This document shows positions 1 to 8,447 of a DNA stretch of 30,066 bases, piece by piece. The stretch covers positions 1 through 30,066 of the forward strand of contig CAVQWE010000021.1 of assembly GCA_963717385.1 (NCBI GenBank). Direction: 5' to 3'. The notes under the pieces are model-generated. The model did no database searches. It saw nothing but the letters and a program-made list of their open reading frames with translations, and was not told the DNA's origin. This stretch comes from Sva-07 sp963717385. GTDB lineage: Bacteria > Actinomycetota > Acidimicrobiia > Acidimicrobiales > Ilumatobacteraceae. The number at the start of each line of letters is the position of its first letter. Position 1 is the stretch's first letter. The translations under genes and the position numbers were made by a program.

Positions 1-249
1 GTTTCGGCGTTTTCGGATCGTGGGTGTGCGGCGGAGTGCCTGCACACGGCGCCCTCGAGCGGACGGGGCCGGATTCCAGCGACGGACCCCGACGAGGCGT
101 CCGCTGTCGTCGAGACGCTGCGATCGGCCCTCGCGAACCCACCAGGTCGAGCGTGCCCGACGTACCGGTTGCTGTCGCTGTCGAGTTCGGTGGCGAGGAC
201 CTCGGCCTGGTCATCGGCGACGTCGTCCGACGGTACGTCGGACTCGGAA
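1..249. other. Left edge, no gene assigned
   Basis: This stretch lies downstream of the minus-strand dioxygenase stop. One minus-strand frame stays open from about 249 to the window edge and begins with an acidic, Asp/Ser-rich stretch, but I see no ATG and no ribosome-binding site in that frame. A GTG overlapping the dioxygenase stop starts a different frame with low-complexity Pro/Arg/Thr composition. I assign no gene; a gene start beyond the edge cannot be excluded. Confidence 0.3.
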
Positions 250-1134
250 TCACGCCTGACGGTTGAGCTGTTCCCGCATCCGGGTGTCGCGCCAGAACGA
301 AGCCGTCTTCGAGCCGTAGGGCTTCCACGGGGACGGAACGGCGGCCTCGGGGTCATCGCCCATCACCGTGACCCGCTGGATGACCCGCTCGCCCTCGAAG
401 TCGTTCAGTACGTGGTGCTGGGTGCACCGGTTGTCCCACATGGCGACCGTGCCCGCTGTCCACCGGTACCGGACGGTGAAGCGGGGCTGGTGGATCCACT
501 GGCACAGGTAAGCGAGCAACATCGTCGACTCGGCGTCGCTCAGCTCGACGATCCGGCGGGTGAAGTGCTCGTTGACGAACAGCGAGCGCCGACCGGTCTC
601 GGGGTGCACGCGGACCACCGGATGGATGTGCATCTTGTCGGACACGAGATGTGGGCTGGCATCGTGGAGGGCGGTGAGGCCGTCGCACAGCGCCCGCATC
701 GGAGCCGACAGTTCGTCGTAGGCCTTGTAGGCGTTGGCCCACAGCGTGTCACCGCCGACGTCGGGGCAGACCTTCATGTGGAGGATGGCGAACTTCGACG
801 GATGGGGTTCGAACGTGATGTCGCTGTGCCACTCGTCGGCGACGCCGCCGGCGCCGTCGTTGGCCCGCAGCTCGAAGAACTCGGGGCGTTCTCGTTCCAT
901 GTCGAGGTTGGGATGCGCTTCGAGCTCGCCGAAGAGGCGGCCGAACGCGAGGTGGTCGTCGGGTGAGGGGTGCTGGTCGGGGAAGAACAGGACCTGGTGC
1001 TCCATGAGCAACGTGTGGATCGCGTCGGCATCGGCTCGCGTGGCTGCCGCCAGAGACAGCCCACGAACCTCGGCGCCGAGGGATCCCGACAGCCGTCGAA
1101 CGTCGAGGCTGAGTTGTTCCGGAGCGGTGGTCAT
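250..1134 (-). CDS. TauD/TfdA-family 2-oxoglutarate-dependent dioxygenase
   Basis: A cytosolic non-haem Fe(II)/2-oxoglutarate dioxygenase of 294 aa, the usual length for TauD/TfdA enzymes. The iron ligands are visible: H103-x-D105 in an EWHSDITF context and H240 in WDNRCTQH, with R254 placed to bind the 2-oxoglutarate carboxylate. Family members hydroxylate small molecules such as taurine, alkyl sulfates or aryloxyalkanoates; the substrate cannot be read from sequence. The start at 1134 is chosen because GGGAG lies 9 bases upstream. The frame is open further upstream but lacks family similarity there. The excalibur lipoprotein is about 110 bp upstream on the same strand with no obvious link. 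A paralogue lies at 8448-9326. Family assignment is firm; substrate unknown. Confidence 0.9.
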   Translation of the reverse strand: MTTAPEQLSLDVRRLSGSLGAEVRGLSLAAATRADADAIHTLLMEHQVLFFPDQHPSPDDHLAFGRLFGELEAHPNLDMERERPEFFELRANDGAGGVADEWHSDITFEPHPSKFAILHMKVCPDVGGDTLWANAYKAYDELSAPMRALCDGLTALHDASPHLVSDKMHIHPVVRVHPETGRRSLFVNEHFTRRIVELSDAESTMLLAYLCQWIHQPRFTVRYRWTAGTVAMWDNRCTQHHVLNDFEGERVIQRVTVMGDDPEAAVPSPWKPYGSKTASFWRDTRMREQLNRQA

Positions 1135-1246
1135 GGTCGTGTTCTCCCGTCGCCGAAGGCATTCGAGGCGCCTGCCGGCATCGTCTGGCGACGTTAGCCG
1201 AGGGCGTGCGGCAGGGTCTGTGCCCGCATTCAGGGGGCTGCGGTGT

Positions 1247-1780
1247 CTAGCTCTCGCAGACGACGCCATCTCCGTCGCGGTCGTCGTAGGCGCCATACTC
1301 CGGGTCGATCCCCTGCCGGTAGTTCCCGCCGTCGGCAGCGATCGCTTCCGCACACGTTCCATACGTCTGCGGGCCTGCCGGAACCGGTGCAGGTGCCGGT
1401 GCAGGCGGTTCTGGTGCTGGGGCCTCGGCCGATGCTTCAAGGAACGCCTCAACACGCCCCCACTCTTCGTGGATCAACTGAAGCTGAACCGGGTCAGCGG
1501 CGCCGAGCCACCGGCACGCGTCTCCGGCACCGGCCTCGGTCTGCCCCGAGTCGTTCCAGAACTGCGTCCATGTCGGATCACCCGCAAACGCACCAAACTG
1601 CGCCTGAGCGACACACGAGCTGACGTGCTCCGGATCCACCGATGCCTCGGTGGTCGTGCTCTGTTCTTCTGCGAGTGCTACATCGATTGGGTCCGGAGCA
1701 GCGGTCGGCTCCTCTTCCGGCAGGCAGGCGCTTCCGGCAAGAACAAGACCGGCGAGAGCAAAAGAAATCGACATGCGCAT
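1247..1780 (-). CDS. Secreted lipoprotein with C-terminal excalibur calcium-binding domain
   Basis: A 177-aa exported protein. A short hydrophobic signal (about residues 3-18) ends in AGSAC, with Cys19 as the likely lipidation site; Gly at -3 makes the lipobox slightly atypical. The middle is acidic and carries a Pro/Ala-rich spacer near residues 118-135. The C-terminus is an excalibur domain: a YGTCAEA motif followed by DRDGDGVVCE, where the DxDxDG loop resembles an EF-hand calcium loop and two Cys can pair. Excalibur domains are found in extracellular proteins and often accompany nucleases or surface enzymes, but no catalytic domain is present here. The start ATG at 1780 has GAGGG upstream; a second ATG lies 6 bases downstream. 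The specific role is unknown. Confidence 0.8.
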   Translation of the reverse strand: MRMSISFALAGLVLAGSACLPEEEPTAAPDPIDVALAEEQSTTTEASVDPEHVSSCVAQAQFGAFAGDPTWTQFWNDSGQTEAGAGDACRWLGAADPVQLQLIHEEWGRVEAFLEASAEAPAPEPPAPAPAPVPAGPQTYGTCAEAIAADGGNYRQGIDPEYGAYDDRDGDGVVCES

Positions 1781-1843
1781 GGTTGACCCTCGGCACAAGT
1801 CGGCGCCACCTTGAGACGCCGCACGTCGTACACGCCGTGTTCT

Positions 1844-1861
1844 GTCAGGCCCTGCCCTGAC
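1844..1861 (-). terminator. Short hairpin after the glycosyltransferase
   Basis: GTCAGG (1844-1849) and CCTGAC (1856-1861) form a 6-bp stem with a 6-base loop, 12 bases past the minus-strand stop at 1873. There is no T-run, as is common for high-GC actinobacterial terminators. It is short, so termination is a suggestion only. Confidence 0.3.
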
Positions 1862-1872
1862 TCCCAACGACC

Positions 1873-2952
1873 TCAGACCTCGTCGCTGATCGTTCTCAGT
1901 GGCTGGGTTGTGATGCCTTCGAGCACGTGCCGGTAGAACGCCTCGTGGTCTCTGGCCATTCGTAGGTGAGTGAACCTGTGCTCCACGACTGCTCGGCATG
2001 CTGAGCGCTCGAAGGTTTCGATCTGTTCGAGCCCGGTGACGAGATCATCGAAGTCGTCGGCGAGCTTGCCCGTCACGCCGTCGTCGACGATCTCCGGTGC
2101 GGCACCAATTCGGTTGGTGATGACCGGTGTTCCGCAGGCGAGTGCTTCGATCATGACGAGTCCGAATGGTTCGGACCACTGGATTGGGTTGATCAGCGCG
2201 GCGGCGTTCGTGAGCAACTCGACTTTGCCGGCCAGCTCGACTTCGCCGATGAACTCGATGTCGGTCGAGAGCTGCGGCTCGATGATGTCATGGAAGTAGC
2301 GGAGTTCGCCGGGTTCGTTCATCTTCGCTGCGATCTTGAGTGGTCGCCCGACTCGCTGTGCTGACGTGATTGCGTCGGCGATGCCCTTGTTGGGACTCAT
2401 CCGCCCGAGAAAGACGAGCCCGTCACCTCCGTGTGCGGAGAACGGATAGTGGTCGAGGTCGAGTCCGTGGTGGATCACCGCAGCGATTGGTATGTCGGGA
2501 GGTGCGTGCGATGCCTGGTCGTGGGAGATCGCGATGATCGGGACACTCCGGCCGACTCGGCGGTACAGGTCGGTGAGGTCGTCGTCGAACGGTCCGTGGT
2601 TCGTCGTCACGACCGGCACATGATGCATCTGGCACAGAAAGAGTCCGGCGAGCGTGTGGTCGTGGACGATGTCGAGCTCGTCGAAGGCGTCGTATGCCGC
2701 AGCGACGTGGCGAAGTTCGATTGCTGATGCGCCCATGCGGTCGGGATCGCTGTGGTCGAACAGGAACGCCCGGCCGACCGGACAGGTGGCGTCGCCGGTG
2801 GTGAAGAGGCTGACGTCGTGGCCGAGTGCTTTGAGGCCGGTGCAGAGTCCGTCGATCACGAGTTCGGTTCCACCGTATGCCGTTGGTGGGATGGGGATCC
2901 ACGGTGGGGCGATGATGCCAATACGCAGCGGTCCGTCTGGTGAGTGGTTCAC
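1873..2952 (-). CDS. GT4-family glycosyltransferase
   Basis: A retaining GT-B glycosyltransferase of 359 aa. The N-terminal Rossmann half starts with IGIIAPPW and has the acceptor-side loop YGGTE (residues 26-30). The C-terminal half has the donor-phosphate pair R184/K188 in FLGRMSPNKG and the E261-x7-E269 motif in SEPFGLVMIE, all hallmarks of GT4. Donor and acceptor are unknown; GT4 includes trehalose, sucrose, glycogen and cell-wall mannosyl transferases. The GTG start at 2952 overlaps the stop of the zinc-ribbon gene by four bases (GTGA), which fixes the start and suggests translational coupling. Upstream Arg-rich reading in the same frame is rejected as non-coding. The divergent debranching/GH65 operon suggests a role in an alpha-glucan or glucosyl-disaccharide pathway (inference). 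Confidence 0.88.
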   Translation of the reverse strand: MNHSPDGPLRIGIIAPPWIPIPPTAYGGTELVIDGLCTGLKALGHDVSLFTTGDATCPVGRAFLFDHSDPDRMGASAIELRHVAAAYDAFDELDIVHDHTLAGLFLCQMHHVPVVTTNHGPFDDDLTDLYRRVGRSVPIIAISHDQASHAPPDIPIAAVIHHGLDLDHYPFSAHGGDGLVFLGRMSPNKGIADAITSAQRVGRPLKIAAKMNEPGELRYFHDIIEPQLSTDIEFIGEVELAGKVELLTNAAALINPIQWSEPFGLVMIEALACGTPVITNRIGAAPEIVDDGVTGKLADDFDDLVTGLEQIETFERSACRAVVEHRFTHLRMARDHEAFYRHVLEGITTQPLRTISDEV

Positions 2953-3170
2953 GGTTCGGTCTCGGTCGTCACTGGCCAGATGTAGGACAGTTCGTATCGC
3001 CATGCGATGTGGCATCCGACGCAGACGAAGACAACGGTGTCGTCGCGATTCTCGGTGGTGAAGTCGTGGCCTCCGCACTCAGGGCAGGCGTCGACGGGGC
3101 CGAGATGGGCGGAGTGTTCATCGGGGCCCTCTGCCGAACCAGAGCGCTGGGGTTCGGAGGCGTCGCTCAT
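2949..3170 (-). CDS. Small zinc-ribbon protein
   Basis: A 73-aa protein with a polar, disordered N-terminus (residues 1-27) and two CxxC knuckles, C29-x2-C32 and C50-x2-C53, spaced like a zinc ribbon (CPECGGHDF and CVGCHIAW). There is no signal peptide or membrane segment. It overlaps the GT4 glycosyltransferase by four bases, so the two are probably made together. It is first in the minus-strand operon and divergent from the debranching-enzyme operon. The start ATG at 3170 lacks a good ribosome-binding site at normal distance. I do not recognise a named family; possible roles are a small metal-binding adaptor or a nucleic-acid-binding regulator. Confidence 0.7.
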   Translation of the reverse strand: MSDASEPQRSGSAEGPDEHSAHLGPVDACPECGGHDFTTENRDDTVVFVCVGCHIAWRYELSYIWPVTTETEP

Positions 3171-3194
3171 GACTTGATTGTCGAGACCGCTCCC

Positions 3195-3223
3195 TTGCCT
3201 CGACAGAGCCGTACTGCTCTATT
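3195..3223 (+). promoter_or_regulatory. Possible promoter of the debranching/GH65/Usp operon
   Basis: TTGCCT (3195-3200) and TCTATT (3218-3223) are separated by 17 bases and resemble vegetative -35 and -10 boxes. They lie in the divergent gap between the zinc-ribbon gene and the plus-strand operon. This is pattern matching only. Confidence 0.3.
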
Positions 3224-3306
3224 CGTTGCGATCGCCGAGGGTGAACATGGGGGCGTGTGCTGTGTACGCAGAGGCCGCTGCTCGTGACGCTCAGGGGCCG
3301 AAACTG

Positions 3307-5462
3307 ATGCAGCAGAATGCTGAATCCGAGTCGCCCTGGACCTTTGGTGAGGAGAGTGCGGTGATCGGCAGAGCGGATGCCGTCACGTTGGTCGATGGGA
3401 CGTCGTTCGTGATCTCCGGGTCGACAGGAGACATCGCCCAACCCGGCGTGACCGGATTGTTCATGCTCGACACGCGGGTGCTGTCCTGCTGGAGCCTCGC
3501 GGTGAACCGCGCTCCGGTCGAAATGCTCTCGGTCATTCCGAACGGTCCCTTCTCCGCAACGTTTGCCGGCCGCATTCCGGATCCGGAGCTGGTCGACGCT
3601 CCATTGTCGGTGATCCGGCGCCGTTACGTCGGCAATGGGATGCGTGAGGATCTCGAGATTCGAAACCACGGCGCAGTTGCCCAGTCAGTCGTCGTTGAAC
3701 TGGCCGTGGGAGCAGACTTCGCGAGTCTCTTCGCTGTGAAGGCAGGGCGGGTGAGTGAGATCGTGCCTGCCTCTGCGTTCGCGGGTGAGGACCCCTCGGA
3801 GGTCGTGATCTCGCGGGGTGATGTCGAGGGCGGTGTCGACGCCTGTGTGATCAAGGCATCGGTTCCTCCCGGCGAGATCACCGAGTCGGTGCTGAGGTGG
3901 AATCTGGTTCTCGAAGTGGATCAGTCGTGGGCGGTCTGCTTCATCGTCGGTGTCGTTGTCGATGGGCAGCGACTGCACACGAGCCATGTGTGTGGAGAGT
4001 CCGTGGAGGACGCCATTCCGATCAGCAGGCTGCGTCAGTGGCACGGTCGGGTCACTCGAATCACCACAGACGACGTTCGACTGGAGTCGGCACTGCACCG
4101 ATCTCGAGAGGACCTGGGGGCGCTTCGCATCTACGACTCCGATCATCCCGAACGAGCGGTCGTCGCTGCCGGAGCGCCGTGGTTCATGACGCTGTTCGGG
4201 CGCGATTCCCTGCTGGCGAGTTGGATGGCACTGGTTCTGGATCCCGATCTTGCCGAGGGGGTCCTGCTGGAACTCGCCGAGGCGCAAGGGGTGTCGTCGA
4301 ATCCGGTGACCGAAGAGCAACCAGGTCGAATTCTTCACGAGGTGCGATTCGACACCGCGTCGGCGCGGCTGCTCGGGGAGCGAACACCTACTACGGCACC
4401 GTTGATGCCACACCCCTTTTCGTGATGCTGGTCGCCGAACTTGCCCGCTGGACCGGCATCTCGCGAACGGTCGAGGAGCTGATGCCGTCGGTCGATCGTG
4501 CGCTGGCGTGGATCGACCAGTTCGGCGACCGCGACGGCGACGGTTTCGTCGAGTATCTCCGAAGCGACGTGTCAGGTTTGGAGAACCAGGGCTGGAAGGA
4601 CTCGTGGGACGGATTGCGACACGTCGATGGCACGGTCGCCACCGGTCCGATCGCCCTGTGCGAGGTGCAGGGCTATGTGTACGCCGCGCTGGTTGGACGT
4701 GCCGAACTCGGCGCTGCGCTGGGTGAGTCGTCGAGCGTCGTGCGCGAATTCGAGAATCGCGCAGCAGCGCTCAGGGAGCGATTCGACCAGGCATTCTGGA
4801 TCGAAGAGAGCGGGTGGTACGCGATCGGGCTCGATGGCGACAAGCAACCGATTGGTTCGCTCACGTCGAACATCGGTCACCTCCTGTGGACGGGCATCGT
4901 TCCGCCGGAACGAGTCGACCGACTCGCCGCGCATCTCACGAGCCCAGAGATGTTCTCCGGATGGGGCCTGCGCACGATGTCCGCGACGAATGTCGGCTAC
5001 AACCCCCTGTCCTACCATTGCGGCTCGGTCTGGCCGCACGACACCGCTCTCGCTGCTGCCGGGTTGATGAGGTACGGCTCCGATGCTGCAGCGCACCAGT
5101 TGATCGAGGGACTGCTCGACGCCTCGGTCTGGACAGGTGGTCGTCTCCCTGAACTGTTCGCCGGATTCAGCAAGGACGATCTCGCCGCCCCGGTGCCGTA
5201 CCCGGCGTCGTGCTCGCCGCAGGCCTGGGCGTCGGCTGCCCCGTTGCTGCTGGTGCGGGCGATGCTCGGTCTCGACCCGAATGTGTTGGCGGGCGAGGTC
5301 TGTCTTCAGCCGAGCCTGCCCAACGGGATCAGTCGCCTCGAACTGGCAGATCTGCGGGTCGGTGAGCGGCGCATCTCGGTGGTCGTGAGCGATGACGGGG
5401 TCCGTCTCGACGGCCTTGCCGACGATGTCGAGGTCCGGTTCGAGCGTCGAGTGCAGACGTGA
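3307..5462 (+). CDS. Glycogen-debranching-type amylo-alpha-1,6-glucosidase (one frameshift)
   Basis: An enzyme of the bacterial glycogen-debranching N-terminal plus GH (alpha/alpha)6-barrel type, about 718 aa after correction. It probably hydrolyses alpha-1,6 or related glucosyl linkages. The N-terminal domain has VTLVDGTSFVIS and TGLFMLDTRVLS (about 26-60). The barrel shows APWFMTLFGRDSLLAS (about 290-304), GTVDATPLFV, GWKDSWDG and YHCGSVWPHD. The frame breaks at the G-run 4375-4378; adding one G restores LLGG..NTYYGTVDATP, as in relatives, so a lost homopolymer base is likely. An ATG at 3307 places about 25 aa before the conserved start. An in-frame ATG at 3247 has a better GAGGG ribosome-binding site and is a real alternative. 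The stop overlaps the GH65 start (GTGA). Substrate is unproven. Confidence 0.8.
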
Positions 5463-7468
5463 ACCAGTCGGCTCGCAGCGCTGACGGCTGGTGTCTCGAC
5501 TTCGAGGTGACGAACCGCAACCGGCGAGCGGTCGAGAGCATGACCGTCCTCAGCGATGGAGACATCGCGACCCGTTGTTTGACCCCACGGCCACAGCCGA
5601 CGTCTCCCACGACACTCGCAGCCGGTGCATTCGACGAGGCGGACGTGCCCCAATTGCGCGTCGGTCCCGAGTGGACCGCCATGAGCGTCCAGATTGGGGA
5701 CGATGCGGTGGAACGCGTTCGTCTCGACATGTTGCGTGGCGTCGTGAGCACCGAGGTCGAACACGCCGGGTCGGTCGTGCGAAGTGTTCGATTCGCGTCG
5801 ATCGCTCATCCGGGAGTTCACGTCCTGAAAGTGGATGGACCCGTCGATCTCATCAGCGTCGGATCCGGCGACGTCCCGGCGGTCGACGGATTCGCCGTCG
5901 CAACGCAGGACTTCGTCACCGACGACGGTGCCACCCGCCAGATCGTTCGCATCGCAGCCCTTGCCACGTCGTCTGGCCGGGATGACAGCGCACTCATGCT
6001 GCATCGTCGACTCGCGGAAGCCGTCGAACTGGGCTTCGATCGGCTGCTCCAAGAGCACGAGACGGCATGGGGCCGCCGTTGGAAGCATGTCGCCATCGAC
6101 ATGCCGGCGCAGCCGGCATTGGAACGTGCGTTGCGGTTCGCACTGTTCCATCTGCTGTCGGCGGTTCCGCGCGATGACCGCGCGGGTATCGGGGCGCGTG
6201 CTCTCACCGGTCCTGCGTACAAGGGGCACGTGTTCTGGGACACGGATGTCTTCGTCGTCCCGGCACTGGCCGCGCTGGCGCCACGAGGGGCACTCGGCGC
6301 GCTGCACTACCGATGGCTCCGGCTCGACCCTGCACGCCGACGGGCATCGGACGAAGGGCGCCAGGGGGCTCGTTTCCCGTGGGAGTCGGCAGCAAGCGGT
6401 GACGAGGTGACCCCGACAACCGGTCGCGACCTTCACGGCGGTTGGGTGCCGATCTCGACCGGTCAACTCGAAGAGCACATCGTCGCCGACGTCGCGTGGG
6501 CCGTGTGCACGTATTTGGCGTGGACCGACGATGCGGAGATCGCCCCGACCATCGCCGCCGATCTCCTCGTCGAGACCGCTCGCTACTGGCAGTCTCGAAT
6601 CGAGCTCGACAGCGACGGCAGTGGTCACATTCGATCGGTGATCGGTCCCGACGAGTATCACGAGTGCGTCGACGACAACTCCTACACGAACGTCATGGCC
6701 CGCTGGAACCTGACGACCGCGGCCGACCTGGTTGATCAGCTTGCGCTGCCCATCGGCGACGAGGCTGCTCGGTGGCGATCGACAAGCGACCGGATCGTCG
6801 ACGGGTTCGACGCCGACCGGGGGCTCTACGAGCAGTTCGACGGCTTCTTCGACCTCGACGCGATGATGGCGGCGACCCTGGGCGAACCACCGTTGGCGGC
6901 TGACGCACTGCTCGGCCGAAGTCAGGTCCAACGAAGCCAGATCGTCAAGCAGGCCGACGTGGTGATGCTCCATCACGTCGTGCCCGAACTCATGCGGTCG
7001 GGAACTCTGGAGCGGGACCTCGACTTCTATCTTCCCCGGACTGCTCATGGCAGCTCGCTGTCGCCCGGGATCACCGCATCGGTGCTCGCTCGGGCCGGGC
7101 GGATCACGGAATCGCAGCATTGGTTCGACGTCGCAGCGCGCTACGACCTCGACGATCGGAGCGGCACGACAGCGGGCGGCGTTCACCTCGGAACGATGGG
7201 CGGGTTGTGGCAGGCCTTGGCGACGGGATTCTTCGGCCTGCACCCGATGCCCGCGGGCCTTCGTGTCGATCCCGTCATCCCGGACGACTGGGAGACCGTC
7301 ACCGTCAGGATGTACTTCCGGGGGAACGCAATCGCAGTCGAAGCATCGGCGCACGAATTCTGCGTGCGCTCACCGATCCCGATCACCGTGCTCGACCGCT
7401 CCGGCAACCACCGAACTGGATGCCACATCGAGGCGCGGTCCATCGGAGACGACTGGAGCTTTTCATGA
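5459..7468 (+). CDS. Glycoside hydrolase family 65 enzyme (disaccharide phosphorylase type)
   Basis: A 669-aa GH65 protein. Members phosphorolyse (or hydrolyse) alpha-linked glucosides such as maltose, trehalose, kojibiose or nigerose to beta-glucose 1-phosphate plus sugar. Hallmarks: an N-terminal beta-sandwich (about 1-200), the barrel motif GHVFWDTDVF (about 256-265), GWVPISTG (328-335), the acidic motif GPDEYHECVDDNSYTNVMARWN (about 396-417) that carries the catalytic acid, and VKQADVVML (496-504), whose Lys-Gln pair lies in the phosphate-binding region of phosphorylases. The length is slightly short of the usual 750-780 aa. The GTG start at 5459 overlaps the debranching gene stop, and the stop overlaps the Usp start, indicating one operon. 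Phosphorylase versus hydrolase and linkage type cannot be decided by eye. Confidence 0.88.
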   Translation: MNQSARSADGWCLDFEVTNRNRRAVESMTVLSDGDIATRCLTPRPQPTSPTTLAAGAFDEADVPQLRVGPEWTAMSVQIGDDAVERVRLDMLRGVVSTEVEHAGSVVRSVRFASIAHPGVHVLKVDGPVDLISVGSGDVPAVDGFAVATQDFVTDDGATRQIVRIAALATSSGRDDSALMLHRRLAEAVELGFDRLLQEHETAWGRRWKHVAIDMPAQPALERALRFALFHLLSAVPRDDRAGIGARALTGPAYKGHVFWDTDVFVVPALAALAPRGALGALHYRWLRLDPARRRASDEGRQGARFPWESAASGDEVTPTTGRDLHGGWVPISTGQLEEHIVADVAWAVCTYLAWTDDAEIAPTIAADLLVETARYWQSRIELDSDGSGHIRSVIGPDEYHECVDDNSYTNVMARWNLTTAADLVDQLALPIGDEAARWRSTSDRIVDGFDADRGLYEQFDGFFDLDAMMAATLGEPPLAADALLGRSQVQRSQIVKQADVVMLHHVVPELMRSGTLERDLDFYLPRTAHGSSLSPGITASVLARAGRITESQHWFDVAARYDLDDRSGTTAGGVHLGTMGGLWQALATGFFGLHPMPAGLRVDPVIPDDWETVTVRMYFRGNAIAVEASAHEFCVRSPIPITVLDRSGNHRTGCHIEARSIGDDWSFS

Positions 7469-8193
7469 CACGCATCATCGCGTTCGACGACCGATCACCT
7501 GTGTCGCCAACCGTCATCAACACAGCGTCGGCGCTGTCCCGTCTGTTCGGCGCAGACCTCGACGTCGTGCATGCGACCGAAGACCCGGACGCGCCGATCA
7601 GCAGGACTGCCCGCCTCGCGGTGGGACCGGCCGGCAATGTGCTTGTCGACGAGCTCGGCGTGGAAGATGTGCTGTGTGGCGTCATTGGTTCGCGCTCGAT
7701 GCCGGCCAAGTCGCACCGAGTGGGCCACATCGCCCAACACGTCCTGTCACACTCCTCGGTGCCGATCGTGATCGTCCCACCGAACGCCCCTGACCTTCCG
7801 GGTGCACACCCGACGATTCTCGTCCCGCACGACGACACTGCAGCGACGGGGCGTGCTCTCGAGCCGATGATCGAACTGCTCTCGGCGGCCGAGGCGAGAT
7901 TTGTGCTCCTCCACGTGTTCGACGACCGGTCCGTTCCATCGGCGGTCTCGAGCCACGACCTCGACACGATTGCCGACGAGTTCGTGCTCAAACATCGCGA
8001 CGGGGACCCCATGCGGTGCGAGTTGCGGATTGGTCATGCGGGGACCCAGATCGTCGAGGTCGCCAGCGACAGCGAGATCGACGCGATCCTCGTCGCCTGG
8101 CGTCAGCAAACCGGCCCCGGGCGCGCTGACGTGATCGCCCATCTCGTCCGCGAATCCGGAGTTCCGCTGATCGTGGTTCCCTTCGCCGACTGA
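7465..8193 (+). CDS. Tandem-domain universal stress protein (UspA family)
   Basis: A 242-aa cytosolic protein with two UspA-like units. The first (about 1-110) ends with an HIAQHVLSHSSVPIVIVP strand typical of a Usp C-terminus. The second (about 115-242) begins TILVPHDD and ends with HLVRESGVPLIVVP. Usp proteins bind ATP or act as stress-related scaffolds; the glycine-rich G-x2-G-x9-G nucleotide motif is not obvious here, so ATP binding is doubtful. The ATG at 7465 overlaps the GH65 stop (ATGA) and has GGAG 6 bases upstream. As third gene of the carbohydrate operon it suggests the pathway is used under stress or starvation (inference). Confidence 0.8.
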   Translation: MTRIIAFDDRSPVSPTVINTASALSRLFGADLDVVHATEDPDAPISRTARLAVGPAGNVLVDELGVEDVLCGVIGSRSMPAKSHRVGHIAQHVLSHSSVPIVIVPPNAPDLPGAHPTILVPHDDTAATGRALEPMIELLSAAEARFVLLHVFDDRSVPSAVSSHDLDTIADEFVLKHRDGDPMRCELRIGHAGTQIVEVASDSEIDAILVAWRQQTGPGRADVIAHLVRESGVPLIVVPFAD

Positions 8194-8327
8194 GTCACGC
8201 GTCGTCCGCCGTCGCCTCCGGACACCGCACCGCTGGTTCGAAACACTCCAGTGCAGTGACGTTCGGCCGTTACGGCGCTGACTTCATGGGCGCATACTGA
8301 GACATAGAAACGGATCGGTTGGCGGTT

Positions 8328-8382
8328 GAGGGCCGACCGGGTCGGTCGATGACGGAGGGTTCGACTCCCTCCCCGGCCCTCA
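8328..8382 (+). other. tRNA-like three-way-junction element lacking an anticodon arm
   Basis: A 55-base element in the gap between the Usp gene and the second TauD gene. Outer stem: GAGGGCCG (8328-8335) pairs perfectly with CGGCCCTC (8374-8381). Inside, (G)ACC...GGT(C) around 8335-8347 can form a small D-arm-like hairpin. GGAGGG-TTCGACT-CCCTCC (8354-8372) is a textbook T-arm with the canonical TTCGANN loop. The linker between these arms is only GATGAC (8348-8353), so there is no anticodon arm, and no encoded CCA follows. It is too short for a tRNA or tmRNA. It may be a tRNA relic, an integration-site remnant or a small structured RNA. Confidence 0.45.
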
Positions 8383-8447
8383 AGCGTCAGCCTGGTCCGC
8401 GTTCGGCGGGCGTGAGCAGCGGTGAGCCGGATGCTTGACGCGGCTCC

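Noticed and set aside
1..249. Minus-strand gene start overlapping the dioxygenase stop (GTGA)
   Set aside because: The GTG frame has low-complexity composition, while the better-looking acidic frame has no start codon; evidence is too weak.
8328..8382. A normal tRNA or tmRNA gene
   Set aside because: Only 55 bases, no anticodon arm and no encoded CCA; tmRNA would need several hundred bases between its two ends.
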